A DNA stretch of 64,000 nt from Bimastos eiseni (GCA_959347315.1 OY365822.1:13964519-14028518), one strand, 5' to 3'; shown: positions 44,953 to 57,515, counted from the first letter of the stretch. The notes: generated by a model from the letters alone, not told the origin. Numbers and translations are program-made.

Positions 44953-47900
44953 TTATTCTGTCAGCTGACCACACGATGCGTTGAACGGAACTGCCGAACT
45001 CTTCACAGTCGACCGATTCTGTCGACTACCGAAGGCAGGGGCGCCTGTCCTCAGGCCGAGAGATTCGTTCGAGTGCGTCCGTCTCACTTTCGGCTTTGCG
45101 TTTTCCGTGCAAAACATGCTGCTGTCGTTGAAATGATACGCCGGATAGCGCTTAATCTCAAAGACAATCTCGTGTATCGAAGCGTGGCTCTCTTCGGTTA
45201 CAATCGTCGGCGTGTCGGCCATTGCCATGCCGGAGTCGTTCGAGTGCTTCGGATCGCGACCCCAGCGGAACTTCTCCTTGTGGACAGCGTCAACAGCAGC
45301 AATCCGATCGATGGCGCCACACGAGGGCGATTCAAAATCACCTAATAGGGTAAGAAATATGACATCGAATGAGGTGAAGTTTTTCATCTTAAGCTCTGTA
45401 ATGGTAAGTAATGGTAAGCTAGGAGGAAAATTTATTTCACAAAAATATTTTGAAGTTTCTCAATACCTGATATATGGTACACCTCTTCCTTTACCTCGCA
45501 ACTCTTCTAACATCTACACAAAGGAAGAAGCTATTGACTGTCAAGCACTGTCAGCAAAGTACTCAGAAGTGTGATCAGGTTACCTTCTCTGCTAAGGCAC
45601 GGTCACATCAACGAGGTTTGCCCAACATATACCATAACCAGTTAGCTACTATGGTTCCACTCAAGTCACCAATGACAATCGACAGATGTTTTGCATTACG
45701 ACAATGGCACAACTCAAGTCATTTGACTAGATTAATCAAAGTAATAGACACAATTTACAAAGCAGCTGCACGAACAAATAACAGGACACACGCTATGATT
45801 AATGTGAACTTATCATTTGGCAGTGTTTAAGCTATGTTATAAGATTCATGTGATTACATTATACAGGTATAGCTAGGTGAACTTGAGGGAACCTTGAGAG
45901 TCAGCCAGGAAGCAATAGTTGCTTCATTTTCTAAGTCTCTGCAAATGCGGTTTCAGATGGCCACATAAATCATTTCTCACCTAGCTGCTGGGCTTTTGCA
46001 AGTAGTTCTTCGCTCATGCTCGAAACTGGAGTCGACTCTTTCGACCCCTCACTCCTTGGAACTTCCAGTTCTTCTTCGGAAATCCCAAAGAACCAATCAT
46101 GCTAAAAACAGCGAGAAAGCTCATTGAAGTCCATGACAAAAATTAAGAGTATCAAACTAAAAGTACGTAATTAATTAAAATTCATCTATGAATTATTACT
46201 TTCCAATGATACTTATCTGAACTATTAAATAAAGCAATCAATAAAGTCTCTTGTAACTCAAACCAATGTATAGTTCACAGACCATCAATTTAAAGGCTGT
46301 AACCAGCTTTCTACTCTATCTGCCTCTTACATCCATTGTAACTGACAATTGAGTCACGGTGCTCATGCCCACATTGGCTTACCGTGCCATTACCTGGGAT
46401 TCACTTTAGCATTATGTTGGAATTTACCTTGTCATCATCTGGCATTTACCTTGGATTCACTTTATCGTTATGTTGGAATTTACCATGCCATTACCTGGGG
46501 AGTTACCTCGCCATTATGTCGAGGTTGACCTTGTCGTTACCTAAGATTTACCTAGTCATTACCTTGGATTTACCTTGCCATAATGTAGCAACATGAGTTT
46601 GCAGAAGTCTAGAGGCAACCATGCCTGACTGTTAACTGAGAGGCCCTGGGTTCATACCCCAGCCAGGGCTGCTATTTCTTTCAAGATTTCTGTTCTGCTT
46701 ACACTCCCTTGCAAACTCAGCTAAAATGAGTGCACTCTCAATCAGTGCATCTTCAGTTGTAACATCAGTTGAAAAAAGTGAGGGTTGGTCACCCACCCTC
46801 GTATGCTGATGCAAAGAATGCTAAAACTTCCTGCCCACAACTGCCTAAGCGACAGCTCTTCTTCTACCTCATAACAATTGGTCATTTGAAGAAGACTCAC
46901 GTGCAAGATGACCGATTCAACAATTCGGCATTGGTCATTCATGTCGTTGATGACCGCCACCATGTTGCCGTCACGGGGACGAATCAACGTTGGGCCAAAA
47001 ATAATCGCCAGGTTATGGGCATCCATCTAAAACAGACATCCACAGATTCAATCCATCGGCAAACAATATTTAAAAATTAAAGGCTGCTAATTACTATGTT
47101 TAAAACCAGAGCTCCAATGTTCCAAGAAGAGAGATGGGGAGGGAAGGTGCTAATTTCCAACACTTGGCCCTACACCATGCAACAGCTACATGTCCCAGCT
47201 TGAGTTTTTAAATGCAAAGGTCAGTTCCAACAATCAACTTTTAGCTTGAGTGTTTAAAACAGCCTGCAGATTTTGCAAGTATGAAACAGTGATAAATTGA
47301 TAAAAATGTTGTTAAATCAGTTTCGTTGTATTTTTTAAATTATTTTTATTCCCCAAGATATGATTCATTGAGGACTCAGACACCAACTATCTGTTGAAAA
47401 TTATTATTGTTTTATTGAAATGATTAAATCAAATCCAGAGGGTGTGGAAAACTAGATTATCATTCATTATTATTAATATATTTATTGAAGGCAGAGTGAT
47501 CAGTTGCCCTGTACATATTAGAAAATAGACATTGCATATTTTTGGTCTTTTTACTGAGACGATTAATCAAGAGTGTGTGGAAAACTAGACAATTTATTTT
47601 GATTTATACAATTATATTATTGAAGGCAGAGTGACCAATGTCCTGTACATACTTTGTTGACCTGTTCATGCTCAGCAACACGGTGGAGATGCTTCGCCAG
47701 GAATTGAAATGTACGGAAGTTGACAGGTGGCAGATCGTGCAAAACGTCTCTCAACCTCAGCAGCCGAGCATCAATATCAAGGATGCGACTGGCATCAATC
47801 ACAGGCTGGTAAAGCTCTGCAAAGATGGATTAAAAGAGCAGTGCTATATATTTTACCTTAATAAACAAATGTCATATAATACCTAAGTTAAAAAAATCTA

Positions 47901-49507
47901 AAAAGTATAAATACAACCAATCTAATTATGAATTTCTTCTGCAAATTGATTATGACTTGGTTACAATATTTTCTGGATATTGAATATGGTATGGTTACAG
48001 TGTAACGTTGGTTGATGCCTTAAGTTACTAATTCTCAAAATAGTAATAATCCAATCTTATCTAAAATTTATGCCATTGAATCAAGCCATCAACCTAGGGT
48101 CACTTCAAGTGAAACACTAAAAGTCAGTCTAGTTTACAAGCAAGTTGAAACGGATGAGTCACAAGTATAGACCTCGACAGCGAGTTGAAACAAACGAGTA
48201 CTAAGTTTAGACCTGGGTAGCACTATGAAACATAATAGTCCTAACTTAAGACCTGGGTAGTGAGTTAAAATAGATGAGTCTTAAGTTTAAGACCTGGGTA
48301 GTAAGTTAAAACAGATGAGTTTTAAGTTTATGAATGATATAAGCAACTGGCAGAACACAATGGTTCAACCCATAGTTTTTGCGTTTCCAGATGGGCGTGG
48401 TGACCGATTGATTAGAATAAAACACAGTGACAGGCAGCTCAAATGCAGGTATTTACAGAGCCCCTAAAGGGACATGAAAGAAAATATTTTAAGTCGAGCA
48501 AACAAGTTACAAACTCGTGCGCATGAGTTACTAAGTCATGCGCACGAGATATTAACTCGTTCCCACGACTTACTAAGTCGTGCGCTCGAGTTAATATGTC
48601 GAGGAACGAGATGTTTAACTCATTCCCACGACTTAATAAGTCGTTCACACGAGTTAATAACTCATGGGCACGACTTCCTAACTCATGCGCACGAGATATT
48701 AACTCGTTCCCACGACTTACTAAGTCGTGCGCTCGAGTTAATATGTCGAGGAACGAGATGTTTAACTCATTCCCACGACTTAATAAGTCGTTCACACAAG
48801 TTAATAACTCATGCGCACGAGATATTAAGTCGTGCGCACGAGTTAATAACTAGTGCGAACGACTTATTTGACCAATAGCAGACCGACTTTCTGTGATGTC
48901 AACAAACTTCTATTTTGGGGATAATGGCGTCGCTGCAACAATTGGCAACCAAGTAGTTTGAAATGGGATAACGGTATTTAATAGTGACAGGTATTTCTTT
49001 GATAGTGGCAGGTATTTAATAGACTTCTAAAGTGCCACCTGAAAGCGATGCGCAGGGCACCAGCTTATTCACGAGCGCAATTGAGGCAGGCATTTAGTTG
49101 TGGCAGTTATTTAATAGTGGGAGGTATTAAATAATGGTAGGTATTTAATAGTGGCAGGTAGTAGAAGCAGATAGTTAACAGTGGGAGGTATTAAACAATA
49201 GTAGGTATATAATAGTGACAGGTAGTTGATAGATGTAGGTATTTAATAGTGGTTCTGACTGTATGTGATGAGTGGATCGGGTAGCCTTCGGAAGAAGAGC
49301 TTGAGGAGACTGCTGACGACATTCACATCATGCCATCTCTCGTTGCCGGAGCACAAGCCACTGGGATCCTAGTTTCAGACAAAGACTTTACATCAACAAA
49401 CAAACAGTATTACTCAAGATTTTAGTTTACAGTAACTAGAGTAACAATGACAAAACCTGTCACATGACCAAAATTATCATCGTCGTCGTCGTCATCATCA
49501 TCATCAT

Positions 49508-49542
<35 letters not shown>

Positions 49543-52500
49543 CCCCTGCCACCATTCCTACTCAACCCTCATATTAAATCCATTAGTCAATAAGAACTGT
49601 ACACTGGCTTTTATCATGATACTTTTAAATATAAAGTATTCTCTTGCAATATGATTGTGCTTCATACCAGCTAAAAAAATTTCAAGACTTATTAATAATA
49701 AATATTATTAAATAGGCATAATGTCAATTTGTACTTGAACTGTGCATTGAATGCAAAAGACAGAATGTTGGGATTGGAAACACAATGTAGTACGAAAGTT
49801 TATGTTTAATAAGCAACCCTCCCACTTGCCTCTCTATGACACAAAGAGGTGAGTCTACAAGGGTGACAGTAATTTATACATTCGCATAATTCAACCACGT
49901 TGCCACTGAAATTCTAAACCAATACATACTTGTGTTCTCGAAACCTTTCATTCAAAATTTCAATATCGTTCCAGATTTTATTTTGTTCTACATCAATTCA
50001 CGCATGTTCAGTTTCTGTTTACCGATCTTGTCAGTTTCCATTTCCTTGAATGACTAGCTAATTTTTTTCGCAATAATTTCACGACATGAACGCTGTTGGA
50101 AACATACAGGATAATAAGATTTGTTGCCAGGGTCAAACCTCGTTGAGATCTTCAACCATCTGACGTACGAAACCGTTGTTGCCTGGCACTCGATAGATTC
50201 CCTGGTTTTCAATTCCTCGCTCTTCAATGACTCTCATGCAGACCTCAACAATCTGAGGCAAGCACTAAAACACAAAACAATATGTCATTGAATGCCATGT
50301 AATGTTGTTAAAAGTAATAAGCTGCTTTAACGCAACTTTACTGACTCAAGAAATTCAATCAATCAATCAATGTGAATTTGATATAGGGCCCCTTCAAGGT
50401 ATCTACTCAGATGTGCTCCCGGTCTGACTATGGCTGAGAAAAGATTTCAACTTCATTATTATTACAATGAATTTAATCAGCAGCATTATCTACTGACCAT
50501 CAGTCGACTTACATAATGCTGTCATCATAATTAGGGATTACCCGAGTGTCAATCTCCTGCCGAGTACGAGTATCAAATTTGACAAGTTGAATTGTACATT
50601 GTCCCAGCCGAGTTTCAAATATTTAAAGAAAGTGTCTTACTCTTGATCTTAGTTTGGCAATTTGCACAATTTTTATGATTTTTTTATTCTGCCTCAATTT
50701 ACACTCGGAAGTAGTATCTAATAAGTACTACCAAACTCGGCCGAACCAAGTTCCAACCCAAGCTTCGGTTCCTCCCTAATCTTCCCATGTGGCACGGTGG
50801 CCGATCGTTTAGAGCAGTCGGCCCATAACACTCAGTGTGTGCTGAGTGAGCGGGTTCGACCCTCGTCCGAGGCGTCAGTCACTGTGTAGGGACCTTGAGC
50901 AAGTCCTTGGCACACAACTGCTCTGCAGTACAACTGCAATTGTGCCATCAAGGCATGTACACTTCTGAGCAAGCATGTTGGAAGAAGGGCGATATAAAAT
51001 TTCTGAATACAAAAAATAAAATAATGCATAAAACCAGGGATTGAATTGTATTGAATTGTTGTGGGGTGTTAGGCTGTTTCATTGACAATAGTAAATTCCC
51101 AAAAATTACCATGGGGGTCAAGGGAAACCCCCAGCAGAGCATTCCTATGTAAAATGTATTTTATTTGCTTAGCTAATGACAATTATTGCTATGTTCAGTT
51201 TTCAGTTTTCATTCATACCACATCAGTGTTTGTTAATTCATAATTTTTGCCACAGCTATAAATCATTTTAAACGAAACACAAGAATTTTCTAATAAGTAT
51301 TTTCATCATTGCTAAAGACTGAGCACATCCCACCAACTACCAATCAGCACATATACTAGTTACAGGTTTGTAAGAATTTTCTGCCCCCTTCTAGAATTTG
51401 CCAATTCAAACCCTGGCCACAACACATGTTGATAGTCACATCAGACATCATAATCGATAAAAGATATGCACGTTACCTCGATTTCGGTGGACGGAACACA
51501 CAACTCAATCGGAACATCAAACGTTCCTTTCGCCCTCACTGTACGATCGGCCAAAGAGAGCGTGCTCGCTGAGCCAACACGACGAAACGTTCGTGCCATT
51601 CGGCCCTTCCAGGTTTCTTTAACTTTCATCACAGGAAATGCTTCTATAAAAAGAAATCCGAATGCAATGACTGCAAACAATTGTGACCTGGCTGAACTAA
51701 TGTGCTCAAAATGTCTTGCCCCTTAACCTTAAACACTTGTGACCTGGTTGAACTAATGTGCTAAAAATGTCTTTCTCCTTAACCTCAACCTTTGACCGTA
51801 ACTGCAACATTTATCGTCAACCTCCAACTACAATCTTCAACATCAATCTTCAACATCAACCTTTAACCTCAACTTTAAACCTGCAACTGTCAAGCTATAT
51901 GCATTTTGTCTTTTTTAAACCAGGGTTCCATAAAATAAAAAAATAAATAACATGGTACAAAATTGTCAACTGAAGTCATGAATGAAAAGTTTTCTTCAAG
52001 ACCCACTACATCTATCACAGTTTCAAGGAATAATGGAACATGCACTCTCAGCTAAAGACTGGCATGAATGTACATGTAATGATGAATCTAATATATAGTG
52101 GGCGGATTACCATTCATCGCCATTCGATAGCTCAATGGTGTACACGCTGGACTGTGAAATGCCACCCCCACATCTCAAACATACTACTAACAATAATAAT
52201 AATAATGACAATAAATTACAATAACAACAATAATAATGATAAATAAAATAATGAAAGATATTAAGAATAATGAAAAATATTTAATAATGATACATAATAA
52301 TAATTATAAATAATAAAAATGAAAAATATTTAAAATAATGAAAAATATTTAATAATCATAAATAATAATAATGATGATAAATTAACATAACAGTGATAAA
52401 TAATAATAATGATAAATAATCACAATTGTGTTGAATTGTATTTTTAGATTTATATAGCGCTTCTCACAAAATAACTATTCAGAGGCGCTCCCTTAATACG

Positions 52501-55500
52501 ATGTTAAATGCCAATTTCAAGGAATAATGTCACAACAATTAGCAAAACAGTGCACAGTAATGATAAATAATAAAAAAATAATGATAAATAATAATAATGA
52601 TGATGAATAATAATGAATTTTTTTAATTATAATGATAAATAATGATAATAGTATAAAAATTAATAATATCCCTCTAACCTCTCTCCGCTGTGGGATCTCG
52701 TTTTCGTCTTGTGCTTGGTGAGTGGAACCAACCGGATGCGGTTCCTGTCTTCTTGCTACGGAAGCTGGAATCGACAGTCATCCTGTTCCAGTTGAAGTCT
52801 TGGAACGAATTAGAAACTGACACGGACTTCTGAAATTAAAAAATAAAATGCAACAAAATAAAATATACACAAAGGACACTAGTACATTCCATGTAACCAT
52901 AAAAATGTCAGTTGCATATATATTTACGTATCAAGGATATTTATGCATGCATGCATCAATGCATGTATGTGCGTGTGATGTGTATGTATGTATGTATGCA
53001 TGTGTGTATGCATGAATACATACATACACGCATGCATATATACATACGTATGCACATATGTATATATAACCGTAACCATCAGTTTTATTGTTCTGGATCA
53101 ACAAGATACATTACTTGACAATATGCATGTTTAACATTTCGGTGGAGACAAGAGGAGACCCAGAAGGGACTGTGGTCCCGCTAGGTAGGGCCACCTATAT
53201 ACACATGTACACAAGCAAAAATTTCAATGGCTAAGGATTGACAATGAAACGTAACTATAATAACAGAGTTAAACAGAAGCAAACATAATAAACACTTTTA
53301 AACATGATAAACACATTTAAACATAATAAGCAATGTAGGAATCCAATTAAACGTCCTGCTCAGTAATCCATGTTCTTAAGTGATGCTTGAAAGACTTTAA
53401 GTTTGGGATATTGCAAAGGCGCCGAGGTATTTTATTCCATTCTTCTGGTCCGGCACATCTATTGAAAAATTTACAGGAGTTAGTACGAGCAAATTCACTT
53501 CTGTATGAGGTTAGATTTCTCGTGTTGTAGGAGTGGATGTCTGAGGTTAGGCTGCAAAGGTTAGCAAGCAAGCTAGGCAACGTATTGTAAGTGTACCTAT
53601 GCGTGTATGTATGTATTTCTTTTGGTGGTTCTATTGAAATCCTTGAAAGTTGATATCGCCTTTCTTCCAACATCTTTTGCTCAGAAGTGCACACGCCTTG
53701 ACGGCGCAATTGTAATTGTACTGCAGAGCAATTGTGTGCAAAGAACTTGCTCAAGGTCCCTATACAGTTACTGATGCCTCAGACGAGGGTAGAAACCGCT
53801 CACTCAGCGCACACTGAGCGTCATGGGCCGACCGCTCTAACCGATCACCGTGAAGCACAACGTATGTATTCATTGTATTGCCTGCATGTGAGAATGTTTG
53901 AAGGCAAAGATCTACATAGTATGTTATCAAAAATCCATAAAAATGCTAGTAAAAGAAGAAGATAATGGAAAAGAAATAAGTTTGAAGATGAAGATTATGA
54001 TGGTCGTGATGATGATGCTGATGACAATAATGCTGACTTGAACAAAGACATAAAAATGACAAATTTAGTCCAAACTAACTATATCATCATTTGGCGATCG
54101 GCCGGTTTTTGTGCTTTTCTCAGAGTCCGAACTAAAACGACACAGAATCAACATTTTTAATTGATAAATGCTGGGAAATTCTAAAAATCAGAATTAACGA
54201 GATGAACAAATTCCAATAATGATTCAAACACAACAGTAATTGCATTTCCCTAGTTGGTTCCTCGATGTTCTTTGGTTAGGAATGCCACTCAGGAGTTTCA
54301 AATTTAATTTAATTGAAACTTCCAGAGCGTTGCAACTAACTGCACAAAGAATCAAGCTTCCCAGCAACGTCACTATATATGTTACAGGCAATGTGCGAAA
54401 CCAGGGATTTTGTAAAATGCCTAGGCAATTTGTAAAACCATAACCCTACACTAACCCCAATCCTGCACTAACCCAACTCTAAAACTAACCCTAATTCTGA
54501 CCCTAACCTGAACTCTAACCGTAAATGGGTGATTTCGCCAATCGCCCAATTTCTAATAAATCAGGCATTTTACAAAATCCCTGTTTCACACATTTCCTGT
54601 AACATGATCTGCGTAAGCTCTTGTATATTTGCTCGGATTGCAATAATGTAGAATTTAGCCTAATCTGTGATAGGCCCAGTGGTCTGGTATGGTATCCCCT
54701 TAGAACTGTGAGCACTTATACCCTGGAACTCCATCTGAATCCTTCCTCATCAAAACTTTAAACGTGTCCTTTTGGGCACGTTGGAGTAGGGAATGCCTCG
54801 AGTAGTTTCCATTAAGAGCATTATATTATTTTATTATTATATATTAAATTAATACAGATTCATGAATGAATGAATAACAAAAAAAAGCAAAAACAAATGC
54901 AAACAGCACTAATAATAACAATTTAATTAGTAATTAATTAAACGGAATCAGGCAATCTATTATGTACACTGAGAGAAATTAAACAGAAGAAAGATTTTAA
55001 TTTGTTAAACAATACAACTTACCCACTTTAAGTCTACATTTCAACAGCTGAATTCAACCATTTACTCTTAAATTACCATAAATTTCAATATCTTATCATA
55101 ACTTATCTTACTTCAAATGATCTAATCTAGTACTACTTACACTGAGTGAGATGAAGAACCAAATTCTGAAAATAAATCAGAACAATGTTAATCTCGAGCA
55201 CTTCCTGTCAGAAATTTTCAATACTTTAACTTTGTACTTCATTTGTTAATATAATTATTTCTCATTTATTTATATCAGTCCTGGTTATATATATCTGAAA
55301 GGCCATCCCAGCTGCAATATTTCCTTGTTAACGTTTTACTTAACAAACTCAAATAGCATTTAGGCTAGAAAAAACAGAGTGTGGTTATTTAGACGGCACT
55401 ATTCTATTCAATTATAAAGCTGTCAAGATTATCTTCTAATTAATTTATTTATTCTGAAATTTGATATCACTTCTTCCAACATCTTTGCTCATAAGTGCAT

Positions 55501-57515
55501 ACGCCTCGATGGCACAATTGCAGTTGTATTGCAGAGCAATTGTGCGTGAAGGACTTGCTCAAGGTCCCTACACAGTGAGTGACGCCTCAGAAGAGGGTCG
55601 AAGCCGCTCACTCAGCGCACACTGAGCGTTACGGGCAGACCGCTGTAACCAATCAGCCACCGAGCCACACAAAAGTACGTACGTATGTACATACATGTCA
55701 TACATACATACATACGTACACACATACATACACACAGAAATACATACACACACTCAGCGTTACGGGTCGACCGCCCTAATCAATCAGCCACCATGCCACA
55801 CATTACATTACTTATGTGATCCATCAAAAATGATTATCGCCCATTGTCGGCCTAGATATTCAGGAACACGAACAGAACAGACTTGGTGGCCCTGACCGTA
55901 AATTATACACTTTTGACATCTCTGGCCCTAATTATGTATCAATACAACAAACAACACATAAAATAAAAATATTATAAAAGACAATAAAACTGAAAACTAC
56001 AATAGCAGACGTACCCCCATTCAATGGGATTAACTTCGTTGCCTCGGAACCGTCGTCCTGACGATGACCTGATCCAAGTACCTCCAGGCATCCAGTGCTG
56101 CTGACCTGTCGCATCTGACCTACGACCTCTGACCTACTAATGTCGAGACAGCTAAACGTGAGAAAAGACACCTGAGGTCCCCAAATGCGTTCTGGAGATG
56201 GCTCCAGATGGATAGAGCTACAAGGAGTGGCGTCAAAACAAACCGGTTCTACCACTTGCACAAGGGCTCGAATGCATTCCACTGGCGGAAAGGCTTGTTG
56301 ACCTTGATTCAATCCTGTGATATGAGGAAAATTGATATTAGTTTTCATGCCATCAGCTTTTCCAGAGTTAAGATTTGAGCTTTCAAGGCTAAACATAGCT
56401 TCATACGTGTTACCATTAAATGGCTTTTCAAAGACAATCGTCGAGTCTGTAGCTCTAACAATAGCATATTTTGTTTGAACACTGTCAGACTGTTCAGATC
56501 CAAGCTTCAAGGCTTCAAAACTTGAACCACTGGCAAGGATTTCTGCGTCAAGTTTCAAGTTCGATATGCAAGGAATATCATCACCGGGCTTTGTTGAAAA
56601 GTCTGTTATTTGGCTTGTTTCAGAAGTTATAGAACTGCTAGGAGTAGTACTTGCAGCAGTCTTTGAAATGCTGTAGGTTGGAACACTGCAACTGCTTCCA
56701 GCAGTTAAGGAAAGAGATGAACTGGTCGATGACAGAGTTGTTTCGAGAGAATGATCAATCACGTGGCTGGAGTTCGAACTTGACAAAGATGTTCGTGGGC
56801 TAACCACAGGAATGTTTGTGCTGGTCAAAGAAGAAACAGTGGCATTTCTTGAAGAAGCATTACTTGTAACTGTAATGGATGGAACGTTCTTAGCACCAAA
56901 GGGAACATTAACGGTAGTGGAACGAATATTCACAGCGGTTGAAGGTACACTGATGCTACTCAACAAAATGTCAATGTTAGCAGTTGATGGAACATTCTCA
57001 GTAGTGGAATGCTGATTCACACTAGCTAAAGGAACATTAACACTAGTTGAAGGAATATTCACATTGCTTGAAGTTACTGAAACATTCATATCAATTGACA
57101 AAATGTTCACAGTGGTGGATGGAATGCTCAGGTTGACAATGGGAATGCTCATGACAGTCAACGGATCATTAGTGCTCATGGAATAATTGCTCACAATTGC
57201 TGAAGGAATGCTCACGCTCGTTACAGGAAAACTCGTAGTGGATTCACAGACACTGGAGTCGGGTGTGGAAGTTAACGGCATCATCAAATCGCTAAAGAAA
57301 TCATTTCGTCGACTTGCGATCACAGCCTTCGTCTTCTTGCTGTCGGCAACTGCATTTCTTGTGTAACCTTGACAATCGGTTGTCATGGCATTGTTGTAGT
57401 ACGAATCAAGTGACCTGCAGCTAGAGCTTTGTTGTTTTTGAAAAAATGCCTGTGGAACGTTCGACGCTGATGATCCATCTTTGCCAGGAAATGTGAAATT
57501 TAAATCTTTCTCCAT
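44953..57515 (-). CDS. RhoGAP protein, ARHGAP21/23-type GAP domain
   Basis: The 11 exons in transcript order are: 57515-56015, 55165-55141 (25-nt microexon), 54131-54080, 52829-52679, 51643-51477, 50264-50139, 49368-49260, 47816-47653, 47026-46901, 46101-45981 and 45341-44953 (TAA). All phases agree, giving about 976 residues. Residues 1-500 are Ser/Thr/Val-rich with V-N-(V/I)-P-S-T-like repeats. The segment [11 protein letters not shown] precedes the GAP domain (about 622-812). The GAP domain contains [10 protein letters not shown] (arginine finger about R657), [23 protein letters not shown] and [13 protein letters not shown]. Such domains speed GTP hydrolysis by Rho-family GTPases. ARHGAP21/23 also carry PDZ and PH domains; neither is seen. 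TGA lies in frame at 57524-57522 with no AG between it and ATG 57515. An upstream exon joining an internal acceptor cannot be excluded. Confidence 0.85.
46385..46580. repeat. About 22-26-bp minisatellite (ATTTACCTTG)
   Basis: Irregular units of TTACCTTGCCATTA and GGATTTACC occur in the RhoGAP gene intron between exons 9 and 10. Confidence 0.8.
46615..46740 (+). mobile_element. Second copy of the minor tRNA-like SINE family
   Basis: GGCAACCATGCCTGACTGTT and B-box-like GGGTTCATACCCCAGCC are followed by TTTCTTTCAAGATTTCTG and GCAAACTCAGCTAA, as at 33482-33600. The tRNA fold is not convincing. Confidence 0.5.
48130..48335. repeat. About 46-bp tandem repeat (AGACCTGGGTAG)
   Basis: Four to five diverged units share GATGAGT, AAGTTTAGACCTGGGTAG and GAGTTAAAA. 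It lies in the RhoGAP intron between exons 7 and 8. Confidence 0.8.
48484..48862. repeat. 21-bp near-palindromic minisatellite with a 147-bp higher-order period
   Basis: About eighteen 21-bp units such as ACTCGTGCGCATGAGTTACTA mix with inverted-looking variants like AGTCGTGCGCTCGAGTT and ACTCGTTCCCACGACTT. A block of seven units repeats almost exactly with a period of 147 bp (compare 48541 and 48688 onward). Each unit is close to self-complementary, and the 21-bp period keeps frames open on both strands. It lies in the RhoGAP intron between exons 7 and 8. Confidence 0.93.
48970..49255. repeat. About 17-bp tandem repeat (GGTATTTAATAGTGGCA)
   Basis: Imperfect units fill the start of the RhoGAP intron immediately after the donor of the exon ending at 49260. 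Variants include GGGAGGTATTAAA and AATAGTGACAGGTAG. Confidence 0.88.
49477..49545. repeat. ATC trinucleotide repeat
   Basis: Runs of CGTC and then ATCATC units, about 65 bp, in the RhoGAP intron between exons 6 and 7. Confidence 0.96.
50532..50778. mobile_element. Older copy of the CCGAG-word hAT-like element
   Basis: It starts TAGGGATTACCCGAG and ends TTCGGTTCCTCCCTA. Internal words CTCGGCCGAACC, TTTGGCAATTTGCACAA and AATTTACACTCGGAAG correspond to those in 43314-43625. The target duplication is not preserved. Confidence 0.6.
50788..51020 (+). mobile_element. tRNA-derived SINE, full length
   Basis: It has GGCACGGTGGCCGATCGTTT (A box), GGGTTCGACCCTCGTCC (B box), body, and tail GGCGATATAAAATTTCTG followed by AATACAAAAAATAAAATAA. 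It is inserted in antisense orientation to the RhoGAP gene. Confidence 0.93.
51718..51900. repeat. CAACCTCAA-like degenerate repeat
   Basis: Words such as TTAACCTCAACC, CAACCTCCAACT and AACATCAACC recur irregularly in the RhoGAP intron upstream of exon 5. Confidence 0.7.
52190..52665. repeat. AAT-rich trinucleotide region
   Basis: Long AATAATGATAAATAAT-like stretches, broken at 52440-52560 by a fragment resembling the dispersed GCGCC...TATATAGCGC tail (see 12357-12412), in reverse orientation. Confidence 0.9.
53100..53590 (-). mobile_element. LINE 3' end with C-terminal reverse-transcriptase protein remnant
   Basis: On the minus strand, 53590-53347 encodes [26 protein letters not shown] and [11 protein letters not shown], the standard C-terminal signature of many non-LTR retroelements. 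It stops at 53347-53349. An untranslated tail follows, with GGTGGCCCTACCTAGCGGG and GGGTCTCC. The SINE at 53640-53858 lies just upstream. Confidence 0.75.
53640..53858 (-). mobile_element. tRNA-derived SINE, nearly full length, minus orientation
   Basis: It has GATATCGCCTTTCTTCCAAC, body, B-box complement GGGTAGAAACCGC, and head complement CCGCTCTAACCGATCACCG. Confidence 0.9.
54379..54604. mobile_element. Foldback element with a CCCTAA-like core
   Basis: Inverted arms of about 45 bp start ATGTTACAGG(C/A)AATGTG and continue to AGGGATTTTGTAAAATGCC. Between them lies a degenerate run of AACCCTA, ACTAACCC and CTAACCCTAA words (54435-54520). No coding sequence is present. The target duplication is unclear. 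Confidence 0.75.
55440..55675 (-). mobile_element. tRNA-derived SINE, full length, minus orientation
   Basis: It has an AATTTATTTATT tail, GAAATTTGATATCACTTCTT, body, and head ending GTAACCAATCAGCCACCGAG. Confidence 0.93.
55676..55746. repeat. TACG/CATA tetranucleotide tract
   Basis: ACGTACGTATGTACATACAT and CATACATACA runs separate a full SINE from an extra SINE head. Confidence 0.9.
55747..55800 (-). mobile_element. SINE tRNA-like head only, minus orientation
   Basis: CACACACTCAGCGTTACGGG and CAATCAGCCACCATGCCACA repeat the head of the adjacent SINE at 55440-55675 without a body. Confidence 0.8.

Noticed and set aside
45212..45830. Plus-strand frames of about 120 codons
   Set aside because: They are antisense to the last RhoGAP exon and its intron, with no domain.
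48474..48878. Open frames on both strands rich in H-E-L and S-R-A
   Set aside because: The 21-bp period keeps all frames open. There is no start context, splice context or domain.
53347..53754. Minus-strand 135-codon frame as a host gene
   Set aside because: The C-terminal half is a non-LTR retroelement signature, and the N-terminal half runs through an unrelated SINE.
54435..54520. Interstitial telomere or chromosome fusion point
   Set aside because: The repeats are degenerate, short and enclosed by inverted arms of a mobile element, so a fusion scar is not needed.
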